A DNA stretch of 64,000 nt from Takakia lepidozioides (Eukaryota > Streptophyta > Takakiopsida > Takakiales > Takakiaceae), in contig CM060731.1 of assembly GCA_030704615.1 (NCBI GenBank), forward strand, positions 39,310,001 through 39,374,000, in the 5' to 3' direction. This document shows, piece by piece, positions 46,826 to 56,111 of this stretch (its first letter is position 1; the number at the start of each line of letters is the position of its first letter). The notes beneath the pieces are model-generated. The model was not told the DNA's origin and did no database searches. It saw nothing but the letters and a program-made list of their open reading frames with translations. Position numbers and translations under genes: made by a program.

Positions 46826-49260
46826 CGGGACGCGTCCTCTACCTCTAAGCCCACTGGACTTAAGGTTGTAGTTACGGAGGACAATTGGGAGCCTGACATT
46901 GGACCCATTGTCACCGGAGGAGAGAGACGACGTATACGGCGGTTCCTGAGGGCTTACAGGAATTGCTTTGCCTTCAGTTTGAAGGACTTGGGAGCACTGA
47001 AGGGTCAAGAGATCCGTATTGAGTTGGCCACTGACACGCCAATCTTTCGGAGACCCTATAGATACAGTGACATGGAGAGGTCTTTGATTCAGATGAGGAC
47101 TCAAGATCTCTGGAGGCAGGTTTGGTGGAGCTCTCTGGTGGAGAGTATGCTTCAGCCACAGTGATGCCAGCCCAAGAGGATGTCTATGGCAATTGGACGG
47201 AGAGACGTATGTGCGGTGATTACCGGCCTGTAAATCGTCAGACCAAGTCCGATAAGTATGCCATGCCAACACCAGAGGAGATCTTTGATGCCATCGGGCA
47301 TGCTAAGGCCTTTAGCACTTTGGATTTACGATCCGGATATCACCAGTTGCCAATCAAGGAGGCGGACAAGCAGAAGACGGCATTCTGGGGGATCAATGAG
47401 CACGGCAAGGATTGCCTATATCAGTGGCGGTTCTTACCATTTGGGCTTAAGAATGCTCCTGCAGAGTTTCAGAGAGTCATGGATAGGATTCTAGCAGGGG
47501 TGGACTTTGCTCGGTGCTACATAGATGACATCATCATCTTTAGTGTTACGATGGAGGAGCATGAGAGACACCTTCAGGTGGTATTGGAGCGCTTGAGAGC
47601 GCACGGATTGAAGTTGCATCCGGGGAAGTGCAAGTTTTTCCACAACCAGATTGAGTATCTGGGTCACATGATATATCCTGGAGGATTGGGGGTACAGCAG
47701 ACTAAGGTAGAGGCCATTGCACAAATTCCAGGCCCCACGGATGTGAGCCGAGTTCGAGCTTTCATGGGGTTGGCAAACTATTATAGACGGTTTGTCAAGG
47801 GATTTAGTACCATTGCAAAGGCTCTAACCAAGCTGACCAAGGTGGACCAGGAGTGGCAGTGGGAAGATGAGCAGGAACGAGCTTTTCAAGAGCTCAAGGC
47901 GAGGTTGACCTCGGCGCCTATCTTGAGACGACCTATCAGGGGGCGTCCCTTTCAGCTGCATACGGATTGGAGCATGCTGGGGCTTGGAGCGGTGCTCACA
48001 CAGGTGGATGATGAGGGAAGAGAGTTCGTAGTGGCTTACGCTAGCCGCTCGAACAACGCTGCAGAGGCTAAGTACAGCTCATATGAGGGAGAGTGCTTAG
48101 CTGCAGTGTGGGCCGTGGCACACTTCAGGTGCTATCTATACGGCAATCTTTTCACCCTTGTCACGGATCACCAGCCACTCAAGTGGTTGATGGAGTCAGA
48201 CAAGCTTACGGGGAAGCTTGCACGGTGGGCACTTATACTCCAGGAGTATGACTTTCAGGTTGTGCATCGACCGGGTTTGGTCAATCGGGATGCGGATGGA
48301 TTGAGTCGCAATCCATGCATGAGCCAGCAGGATGACACTGGAGCTCGGTGGCATGGTGAGACGGACGAGGAGATGGTGCCGGGATGGCACGCATCTGCAT
48401 TTTTGTGTATCTTGGCATCGGGAGGTCAGATTGGACCTACAACAGGGATGACTGTAGACGGAGTGTCTGAGGACCCTGAGGCTAGTGATGAGCTAGGTGG
48501 TGCCAGAGATATACATGAGGATTTGGCTGTGTTGGACTACCTCCGCACGGGAGACACGGCAGCCATTGTGACTGCCAGGGAGAGGGATCGGATCCTGCAA
48601 CGAGCCAAGAGGTTCAAGTGGGAGGGGATACACCTACTTCGAGTGTGGGAGGATGGTCGGGTGAGGATTGTGCCTCACCCCACACAGCGTGCACGGTTAG
48701 TGCGGCATGCCCATGAGGAGTTGGGGCATTTTGGAGTGCGACGCACTCACAGTTTACTGCAGGGGCAGTATTGGTGGCGTGGTATGCATACAGAGGTGCA
48801 ACAGTTTGTGGCTAGGTGCATGGTGTGTGACAGGGTGCGTGCTTCATTCAACGCCCCTACACCACAGTTGCATCCTTTACCTATCATGGGATTGGGCTAC
48901 AGGTGGAGTCTTGACTTCGCAGGACCGTTGCCACTGACTATGCGCCACCACAGATATGTGTTGGTGATGGTGGAGCACTTCTCCAAGTGGATTGAGTTGG
49001 TTCCATTGCCTGACAAGGCTAGTGAGGGGGCTGCGTATGCATTCTTGGATCGTGTGCTTAGCCGATTTGGTGCTCCAGCTGAGGTACTCACGGACCAAGG
49101 GAGAGAGTTCTTGGGGGAGTTTCAGGCTTTGTGTGATAAAGCCTTGATAGACCACCGCACCACTTCTCGGGATCATCCTGAGGCCGATGGCTTAGCAGAG
49201 AGAGTTGTTCAGACGGTGAAGAGGGGTTTGCGCAAGTATGGCTTGCAAAGGGACACCTAG
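46820..49260 (+). CDS. pol: Reverse transcriptase, RNase H and integrase core (pol)
   Basis: 46820-47110 (same frame as the methyltransferase) encodes the RT N-terminus (IRIELATDTPIFRRPYRYS). After a one-base slip near 47110 the long frame 47122-49260 continues. Marks are [24 protein letters not shown], the catalytic YIDD (about residue 133), FLPFGLKNAPAEFQRVMD and FMGLANYYRRFV. RNase H (about 280-400) has HTDWSMLGLGAVL and TDHQPLKW. The integrase follows with an HHCC zinc domain (HEELGHFGVRRTHSLL...CMVCDRV) and a DDE core (SLDFAGPLP, VLTDQGREF, DGLAERVVQTVK). The frame closes at 49258-49260, where the next frame takes over. Confidence 0.92.
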
Positions 49261-49952
49261 GAGATTGGGATCTTCAGGTTCCTTGGTTAGCCATGGGCTA
49301 CAGATTCAGCAAACAAGCATCACTTGCCTCCTTCTCACCATATTTCCTTCTCTTTGGCCGAGAGCCGGATTTGCCTGCAGCCATTCGTAGGGACACTGCT
49401 CAAGTCCTTAACCTTGACGATCCGGACGTGTGGGTACGTGCATGTGATCAGCGTGCAGAGTTGTTCAAGAAAGTCATGCCCATGGCTTTTGAGAACCTTG
49501 CCATTGCACAGCACCGTGATACGTTGAGGTATGCCACTATACGTGGTGGAGGATATCGTCCTGGGGTTCGGAGGTTTAGCCCTGGTGACTATGTTTATTT
49601 GCAGCAGACTGCTCCTATGACTCTGGATGTTACTGCAGGGCGTGTTATTCTGAGGGTTCGAGAGGTGTTGCCCTCAGGGGTCCTGATCTTGGAGGGTCGG
49701 GATGGCATGACTTGGAAGGACCATGTGCGTAATTGTGCGCCATGTCACCTTCCCAATGTCGATGGCAGAGTTGACCCAAACTTGGCAGTGGTACCTGCAG
49801 GTTTGAGGTGCATGCTCTGTGGGTCTGCCAAAGGGGCAGCCACCATGCTAGTGTGTGATCGATGCTCAAGGGGTTGGCATATGGGATGCTTGACACCACC
49901 TCTTGAGAAGGTTCCTGACGGAGATTGGTTGTGTCCACACTGCTTGGGATAG
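49257..49952 (+). CDS. Integrase C-terminus fused to a PHD finger
   Basis: Directly after the previous frame, one base back, the integrase continues (LGDWDLQVPWLAMGY, SPYFLLFGREPDLPA), followed by an SH3-like C-terminal region (FSPGDYVYLQQ...GRVILRVREVLPSG). The last 50 residues are a complete C4HC3 PHD finger: C-x2-C, C-x2-C, H-x2-C, C-x2-C (CMLCG...CDRCSRGWHMGC...WLCPHC). Chromoviruses carry a chromodomain here; a PHD finger would read histone H3 tails instead and may steer integration (inference). The slip lies at a CAAAGGG run, and one extra base there would join the two frames. Confidence 0.88.
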   Translation, partial: LGDWDLQVPWLAMGYRFSKQASLASFSPYFLLFGREPDLPAAIRRDTAQVLNLDDPDVWVRACDQRAELFKKVMPMAFENLAIAQHRDTLRYATIRGGGYRPGVRRFSPGDYVYLQQTAPMTLDVTAGRVILRVREVLPSGVLILEGRDGMTWKDHVRNCAPCHLPNVDGRVDPNLAVVPAGLRCMLCGSAKGAATMLVCDRCSRGWHMGCLTPPLEKVPDGDWLCPHCLG

Positions 49953-50200
49953 TGGCAGTGGACATGACTGGAGGCAGCTAACAAGACATGGGAGGCCAAG
50001 CTCATAGGAGTCAATACATGAGATCCCAAGCTCAAGTTCACAGGTTGCAAGACGGCGACTAACGATGGGGCAACTCTTGCACCCGGCCTCTTGATCTATC
50101 GAGTTTGAGTGTAGTAGGGATAGTGGTGGAGGACTTAGTGAGGCTATGGTCACTATCACATCTTGTGGCTACCTGGACTTAGAGGGACCTAAGCACCAGC

Positions 50201-50212
50201 TAGGGGGGCGAT
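50201..50212 (+). promoter_or_regulatory. Polypurine tract
   Basis: The purine-rich TAGGGGGGCGAT immediately precedes the start (TGTGTGG) of repeat B1, where a plus-strand primer would be expected. It supports B1 as the first base of a terminal-repeat unit. Confidence 0.5.
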
Positions 50213-50388
50213 TGTGTGGACTAGTGACTGCCATAGTGGGCAGAGTAGTGGCAGCCTAGTGACTGACTAGTTGTAGCCTAGTGGTTGGACTAGTGGTAGA
50301 CTAGTGGTATACTAGTGTGTGGTGTGCACATGTGTTGTGTGGTTTTGGACAGCGATGTAGTTGTGTAGCGATATGTATGCGCACGACA
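50213..50388 (+). repeat. Terminal repeat B1 (176 bp)
   Basis: Starts TGTGTGGACTAGTGACTGCC and ends CGCACGACA. It is repeated as B2 at 50719-50906 with one substitution and a 12-bp difference. It is rich in GACTAGTGG units. Between B1 and A2 lies the palindrome GACAGCTGTC (50385-50394). Confidence 0.85.
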
Positions 50389-50390
50389 GC

Positions 50391-50717
50391 TGTCAAGTTA
50401 TTTTACCACTAGTGTGAAACTAGCTAGGAAATAGCTAGCTTTTACATATTGACATTTGGGATTGGCCCAAGTGTCAATCCAGGGGTCAAGGCAGATTTAG
50501 GCCCTGGAGTGGTTATCTTCACGGCAAGCGCGGGAGGCTCATCTTTCTCGAGTTGAGCCTCACCGCGCCTAGCTATGGCGCCGTAGTGTGGATTCCCCAT
50601 GGCGTGGGGTGCACTTGGCTTGACTTGTATTTGAGTGATGAGGTTATATATGCATGAGTTTATGCTTCAGCTTTGTGAGCTCGCATGAGCTTGTGCTTGT
50701 ATTCTTCTTCTTTATCA
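50391..50717 (+). repeat. Terminal repeat A2 (327 bp)
   Basis: Identical in all 327 positions to A1 at the left end of the element, including the TATATAT promoter-like stretch. It lies between B1 and B2, separated from them by two bases (gc) and one base (t). Confidence 0.9.
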
Positions 50718-50718
50718 T

Positions 50719-50906
50719 TGTGTGGACTAGTGACTGCCATAGTGGGCAGCGTAGTGGCAGCCTAGTGACTGACTAGTTGTAGCCTAGTGGTTGGACTAGT
50801 GGCTGGACTAGTGGTAGACTAGTGGTATACTAGTGTGTGGTGTGCACATGTGTTGTGTGGTTTTGGACAGCGATGTAGTTGTGTAGCGATATGTATGCGC
50901 ACGACA
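50719..50906 (+). repeat. Terminal repeat B2 (188 bp, right end of element)
   Basis: Near-identical copy of B1 with one extra 12-bp 'ggctggactagt' unit. It ends CGCACGACA against PPR sequence. The element ends TGTC...GACA (39741 and 50906) are inverted, as in LTR termini. Confidence 0.85.
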
Positions 50907-50910
50907 GAGA

Positions 50911-51742
50911 TGTGGTGTCGTAGAGTGCGATGCTTGCAGGGTATGCACAACAGGGATGTGGGATGGAGGCTTTGGAGACCTATGAGCAAATGATGGGGGA
51001 AGGGGTTCAGCCCGGCCACATCATGTTTGTGTGCATTGTAGGCCTTGCAGCCCTGGAGAAGGGCAAAGAGGTGCATGGGGATATCATCAAAGCTAGAATT
51101 GTACCTAATGTCATTCTAAACACTGCCCTGGCAGCTTTGGAAAGGGGGAAAGAGGTCCATGGTGACATCTTCAGAGCTGGAATTGTACCAAATGTCATTC
51201 TAAACAATACCCTAGTGGACATGTATGCAAAATGTGGGTGCATCGAGGATGCAAAAGGAGTGTTCAACACTATGGCTGAACGAGATGTGGTGTCGTGGAG
51301 TGCGATGCTTGCAGGGTATGCACAGCAGGGACGTGGGATGGAGGCTTTGGAGACCTATGAGCAAATGATGGGGGAAGGGGTTCAGCCCCACCACATCATG
51401 TTTGTGTGCATTGCAGGCCTGGCAGCACTAGAGAAGGTGCATGGGGATATCATCAAAGCTGGAATTGTACCTAATGTCATTCTAAACAATGCCTTGGCAG
51501 CTTTGGAAATGGGGAAGGAGGTCCATGATGACATCTTTAGAGCTGGAATTGTACCAAATGTCATTCTAAACAACAGTATGGCTGAACGAGATGTGGTGTC
51601 GTGGAGTGCGATGCTTGCAGGGTATGCACAACAGGGACGTGGGATGGAGGCTTTGGAGACCTATAAGCAAATGATGCGGGAAGGGGTTCAGCCCGGCCAC
51701 ATCATGTTTGTGTGCATTGCAGGCCTGGCAACCCTGATTTAA
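50911..51742 (+). pseudogene. PLS-type PPR sequence, continuation after the retroelement
   Basis: This is the continuation of the sequence interrupted at 39740 (FNTMAERDV - V). The motif SAMLAGYAQQGRGMEALETY followed by EQMMGEGVQP occurs three times (starting about 50927, 51303 and 51606) with LAALEKGKEVHGDII-KAGIVPNVILNN units between. Spacing of about 376 and 303 bp shows internal duplication and loss of PPR units. A stop replaces the Trp of VVSW at about 50922. No DYW or E domain remains. Confidence 0.82.
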
Positions 51743-53735
51743 ATCAGGCACCTCAACCATGACCACAGCTTCTAAAAGAGGGAGAGAGAGTCCATAATGC
51801 CTGTTCTGGCTCTTCTGGGCATGTGAAGATTCTTTGTGAGGCAGGCAGACTGAAAGAGGCTCTACAACCTTTAAACCAAGGAGCATTTCAGCAGATTCAG
51901 ATACATGTATGTCTATCTCTTGCTTAAGTGCATCAAAATGAAGGGTCTGGAAGCTGGAAATCAGATTCACGCCAAGTGTTTTTCTCCTCAACACCCTTGT
52001 GAACGTGTATGTTAAGTGCAGGAGCATCATGAATGCACACCAAGTGTTCAACGGACTTTGATCACGTTGAATATAATGTTGGCAGGATTTAACATGGATG
52101 TGGTAGGAATGCTTTGGAGACCTACGAGCAAATGTTGCGCGAAGGGCCAATGAAGCCCAACCACATCACCTTTGTTGGTGTTTGCAATGCGTGTGCAAGC
52201 CTGGGAGCCCTGGAAAAGGGGAAAGAGGTCCATGCTGACATCGTCAAAGCTGGAATTGTACCAGATGTCATCCTAAACTGATAGGTTTGCCAAATGTGGG
52301 TGCATTCAGGATGTGAAGGGTGAAAGCATGAAAGAGATAGACCAAAATACTGTCACAAATGGATTTTGACAGACTGTGGTCTTCAAAGTACTCTAGTGCA
52401 TTCTTATCTTACATTGAACTTCCTTGAAAATGACATGGGAAGAAAGATGATGTTGTAAGGAAAACAAAACACTTTCAATCTGCAAACGGGTATGTTTTGA
52501 TGGTACCTGTGAAGTATTGTGCGAGGCGGTCGTAGATGTAGCACGCTACATCCTCGAACATGAAAAGCCAAAAGTACCCCTAAAACGTACCAATTGCACG
52601 CATGAATTTTTTTCATGCATGCTTGAATACCTGCAAAATAGTCTCAGAAGGAGCCGTCGAGTACCTGCTATGTATGAAAGGTCTAATGATTTTTGTATAT
52701 GCAACTACTAATTTATAAAGGCCATGGATTTAAGTACCTGAGAATGTTATTATTTAAGAGTGACTCCTGAAGAAGATGTGTTCCAAACCACAGTACCTAG
52801 TGCTACGTGCAATTGAAACCTCCAAACAATGGTGAAATTTTGAACTAGATTGTTTTCGCCGGCAGGTTTATTTCCATTTTTTTTAATTTTCTTATTTTTT
52901 TCGTTTAATCTTGGACTGTTGGATGCGGGACTCGGACTTATGGCACGATTGTGTTTTGCCATTATTTTTATATTATCATCTACCACCACTACACTACGCC
53001 ACAAAACTACTCCCAAGTACCCATTATCCGCCAGTTTTGGCCTACCTCTATCATGCTTACACCCTGAAGGGAGTATTCCACACTCTGGCTGAACGAGATG
53101 TGGTGTCGTGGAATGCGATGCTTGCAGGGTATGCACAGCAGGGGCACGGGATGGAGGCTTTGGAGACCTATGAGCAAATGATGTGGGAAGGGTGAAGCCC
53201 GACCACATCAAGTTTGTGTGCGTTTGCAGTGCGTGTGCAAGCCTGGCAGCCCTGGAAAAAGCAAAGAGGTGCATGGTTGCATCGCCAAAGCTAGAATTGT
53301 ACCAGATGCGATTCCCTGTGGAAGAAAAACTTGCATGGATAGATGGTCAACTAAAGGCTGCAGCTGCAGCGGCACAGTTTATAAAACCAGGCACCTCAAC
53401 CATGACCACAGCTTCTTAAAGATGATCAAGAGAGGGAGTCCACAATGCCTCTTCTGGCTGCACTTCTAGGCATGTGAAGATGCTTTGTGGCAGGCAGACT
53501 GACAGAGGCTCTACAGACTTTAGACCAATGAGGCATTTCAGCAGATTCAGGTACGTATGTCTGTCTCTTGCTTAAGTGCATCAAGATGGAAGGTCTGGAA
53601 GCTGGAAAGCAGATGCACACTCACATTATCCAAAGTGGATTCACGCCAAATATTTTTCTACTCAACACCTTAAGTGCAGGAGCATCATGGATGCATACCA
53701 AGTGTTTAACGTTTTATTATGGCAATGCCTTCTTG
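51743..53735 (+). pseudogene. Further degenerate PPR pieces
   Basis: Recognisable blocks are 52090-52290 (HITFVGVCNACASLGALEKG, KEVHADIVKAGIVPDVILN), 53070-53330 (AERDVVSWNAMLAGYAQQGH, GMEALETYEQM) and 53560-53720 (MEGLEAGKQMHTHIIQSGFT). A roughly 210-bp segment beginning 'caggcacctcaaccatgacc' (about 51743 and 53387) occurs twice, leading in each case into the LEAGKQ-like block. So an N-terminal PPR region has been duplicated. Frames are broken throughout. 52340-53060 shows nothing else. Confidence 0.7.
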
Positions 53736-53759
53736 GCTTCTACCCCGTTACAGTTTTAC

Positions 53760-54675
53760 TTGGAAGAGACAGATTTTTGAGCCAATGTATAAAATAAGAG
53801 CAACTGTCACAGATGCATTGCTCTCGGGTTACAACAAACTTCTGGAGGCCAAATTGTTTAAGGCTATCGCACCTGAGTTTGTAATCTGTGTTCCTTTCCA
53901 GTGGCATGTCATGCGTACCAATGGTAACGATCTGCAGACGCTATTCGGGTTGGTGCAAGAATGGTACACTCAGGACGCCCGAGGGATGGTGTTCACAGAG
54001 AATCGAGATCTTGTGGACGTGGTTGTCATCCCTATTGTCTTCAAGTAAGTAATTTGAGCGTTGACTAATCATGTTGGGTTACACTCCTCTGTTCTACACT
54101 GAGTTGCACTAGTTTGGAGTTGCACTACTGACTAGTTGTGTTACACCGTTTAGAGTTACATAACAAAGGGTTACACTACTGGGTTACACCACAATGGGTT
54201 TCATTGGAGAGTTTTTTTTTCTATTCTGACGTTACGGCTTTGTTTGTGTTACAGTGATCACTAGAGTGTTGTTGTTTTAGAGCGTCGAGGTCGGATAGTA
54301 CATTTGGACTCCCATAAAACCATGGCCCGACCCAAACTCATTGAAGGAATTTTGCAAAATTTTGCCATAACGTTCTTTGATTGCATGCCTGGATCTAATG
54401 ACTTCAGTTACGTCATGGAGAGGATGGAATGGTTTGAGGCCAGTGTCCCCCAGCAACGGAGCTGTTGGGAGTGCGGCTATTACGCACTTTGTTTTGTGCA
54501 ATTTTACTTGGAGTGGAAGTTCAATGTGAAAACCACAGAAGATCGAACCCATCATAGGCGGGCGTTTACTGCAAGTTGGTTCGACGAGTCAACCATGATA
54601 GCTTCCCATACTCATATGATTAGTTGGCTGTGCGACGAGATAGACAAAGACTTGGTCAAATGGCCAAAGAAATAA
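53760..54675 (+). pseudogene. Ulp1/SENP-like (C48) cysteine protease, two exons
   Basis: Exon 1 (about 53775-54044) has FEPMYKIRATVTDALLSGYN and VPFQWHVM, and ends at a good donor (GTAAGTAA). Exon 2 starts after TTTTAG at 54282 and carries GRIVHLDSHKTM, then VPQQRSCWECGYYALCFVQF and an ending WPKK. Exon 2 supplies the Asp, Gln and Cys of the Ulp1 catalytic set. The expected HW pair before the donor is replaced by LVDVVVIP, so the catalytic His is not evident. The two exons do not join in phase at the best splice sites. Ulp1-like genes are commonly carried by plant MULE and other DNA transposons. Confidence 0.6.
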
Positions 54676-56000
54676 ATAGCGTCTCTTGATGCATTTTTTG
54701 CTTCTATGTGGTTTGTTCGTAACACTTCACAGTTTGGGTTTCATGAAATGGGCTTACATGGGGTTACACCTTATTGGGTTACATGAAGTGGAGTCATAGA
54801 CAAGTACTTGGGTACACCTTGGGGCCCTGGGGCCCTGGGGCAATGGGCTTACACTCTGTGGGTTCACACATAAGTGATGGGTTACACCGTGCCGGGTCTC
54901 ACAATGTGGGGTTACACTTATGGGTTACATGCAATGGGCCTCTCAGGGTTACATGGTTGGGCCTTCCTGGCTATGTCAGGGTCACGTAGATGAAACAGTA
55001 TAGTTTCGTGGCATGTAACCCCACCTCGACTATGCGCACTTGTTTTTTTTTTTCTTTGTTTTTTCGCACTGAAGTTTTTGTGCACTGAAGTTCTTGGAGT
55101 TATACTACATGGGGTTACATACATGAGGGCTATGTACAATGGGTTACATACGATGGGGTCACAATAGTGGGGGTAACATCTGGTCGGGCTACATACTTCT
55201 TGGAGTTACAACACTCTGGGTTACACTCACTCAAGAGGGTTACACAATTCTTAGTTACACTGTGCACAGTGACAGTGGGCAGGGTTGCCTATACAAGGGC
55301 TACGTGTCGTGGGGATACATAAGATGGGGTGATGTAGCATCGGGGTTTACAACATGCACCCAAATTGTACAATGGGTTACATGCGATGGGGTGACAACAG
55401 TGGGGGTTACATGTGGTCGGGATACATACTTCTTGGGGTTACACAACAACAAGTTACACTCCGGAGGGCTACACTGGTCCATAACATAGGTTGAACGGAA
55501 TGATTATCTATCTCATGGATTACACGTCCATGGGTTACATATACAGGGTGGGTTACACACAAATTGGGTTACACATAGAGGGGTTACACATACAAGGTGG
55601 GATACACCTAAATTGGTTACACATAGAGGGGTTACACATATATGGGTTACACATGCAGGGTGGGTTACACATAGAGGGGTTGCACATACAAGGGCTAGTG
55701 TTGGCGACTAAAGGTGCTCGACTTCAGCGTCTTCCCACTCTGTATTGAAGGGTCGTGTAACCGCGACATACTAACCCAGACCCTGTAGTCACACTGTAGC
55801 CATCGACTTATAATTCTCAGAGTTACACCACTGACAACAATATTCTATGGGGTTACATACTGGGTTACACTGTTGATAGTTACATTGGAGTTACACCACA
55901 ACTGAAGAGGGTCACACTATGTTACGTTATGGAACCCCAGATGGTGTAACCCTACGTTGTGTCACCCCGGCCCATGGGTGTCCCATTGAGTGGGTTACAT
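54060..56000. repeat. GGGTTACA-type dispersed minisatellite
   Basis: GGGTTACA(C/T) words recur irregularly every 15-60 bases in the Ulp1 intron (54076-54230) and from 54750 to about 56000. A local tandem at 55520-55690 is built on 'gggttacacatagaggggttacacatac'. Units are more diverged than in the 36.6-38.1 kb array but are its reverse complement. Confidence 0.75.
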
Positions 56001-56111
56001 AGGTTGAATGTGGATGGAATGGCAAAGTGAATAACAACCCATGAACAGACATGTACTTCATATTAAACCTGGTGATCACAAAATAAGTGTCATTGCCAAT
56101 GGACTCCATGG

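Larger units (their letters stand above)
39741..50906 (+). mobile_element. 11.2-kb Ty3-like retroelement encoding a cytosine DNA methyltransferase and a PHD finger
   Basis: Order on the plus strand: terminal repeat A1 (39741-40067), a 2.6-kb leader with a minisatellite, gag, retropepsin, C5-cytosine DNA methyltransferase, RT, RNase H, DDE integrase, PHD finger, a purine tract, then repeats B1, A2 and B2. The element splits a PPR sequence; GAGA is present on both sides (39737-39740 and 50907-50910), consistent with a short target duplication. A1 and A2 are identical over 327 bp, so insertion is recent. Nearly all frame changes in the body are of the one-base-loss type. DNMT-bearing retrotransposons have been described in charophyte algae and dinoflagellates; whether this layout was among them I cannot tell. 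Confidence 0.92.

Noticed and set aside
39741-50906. Tyrosine-recombinase (DIRS/Ngaro) retroelement, suggested by split repeats
   Set aside because: The element encodes an HHCC zinc domain and a DDE integrase core and shows a probable GAGA duplication; no tyrosine recombinase is present.
54060-56000. GGGTTACA repeats as an interstitial telomere
   Set aside because: Plant telomeres are TTTAGGG (or TTAGGG variants); this word is longer and irregularly spaced.
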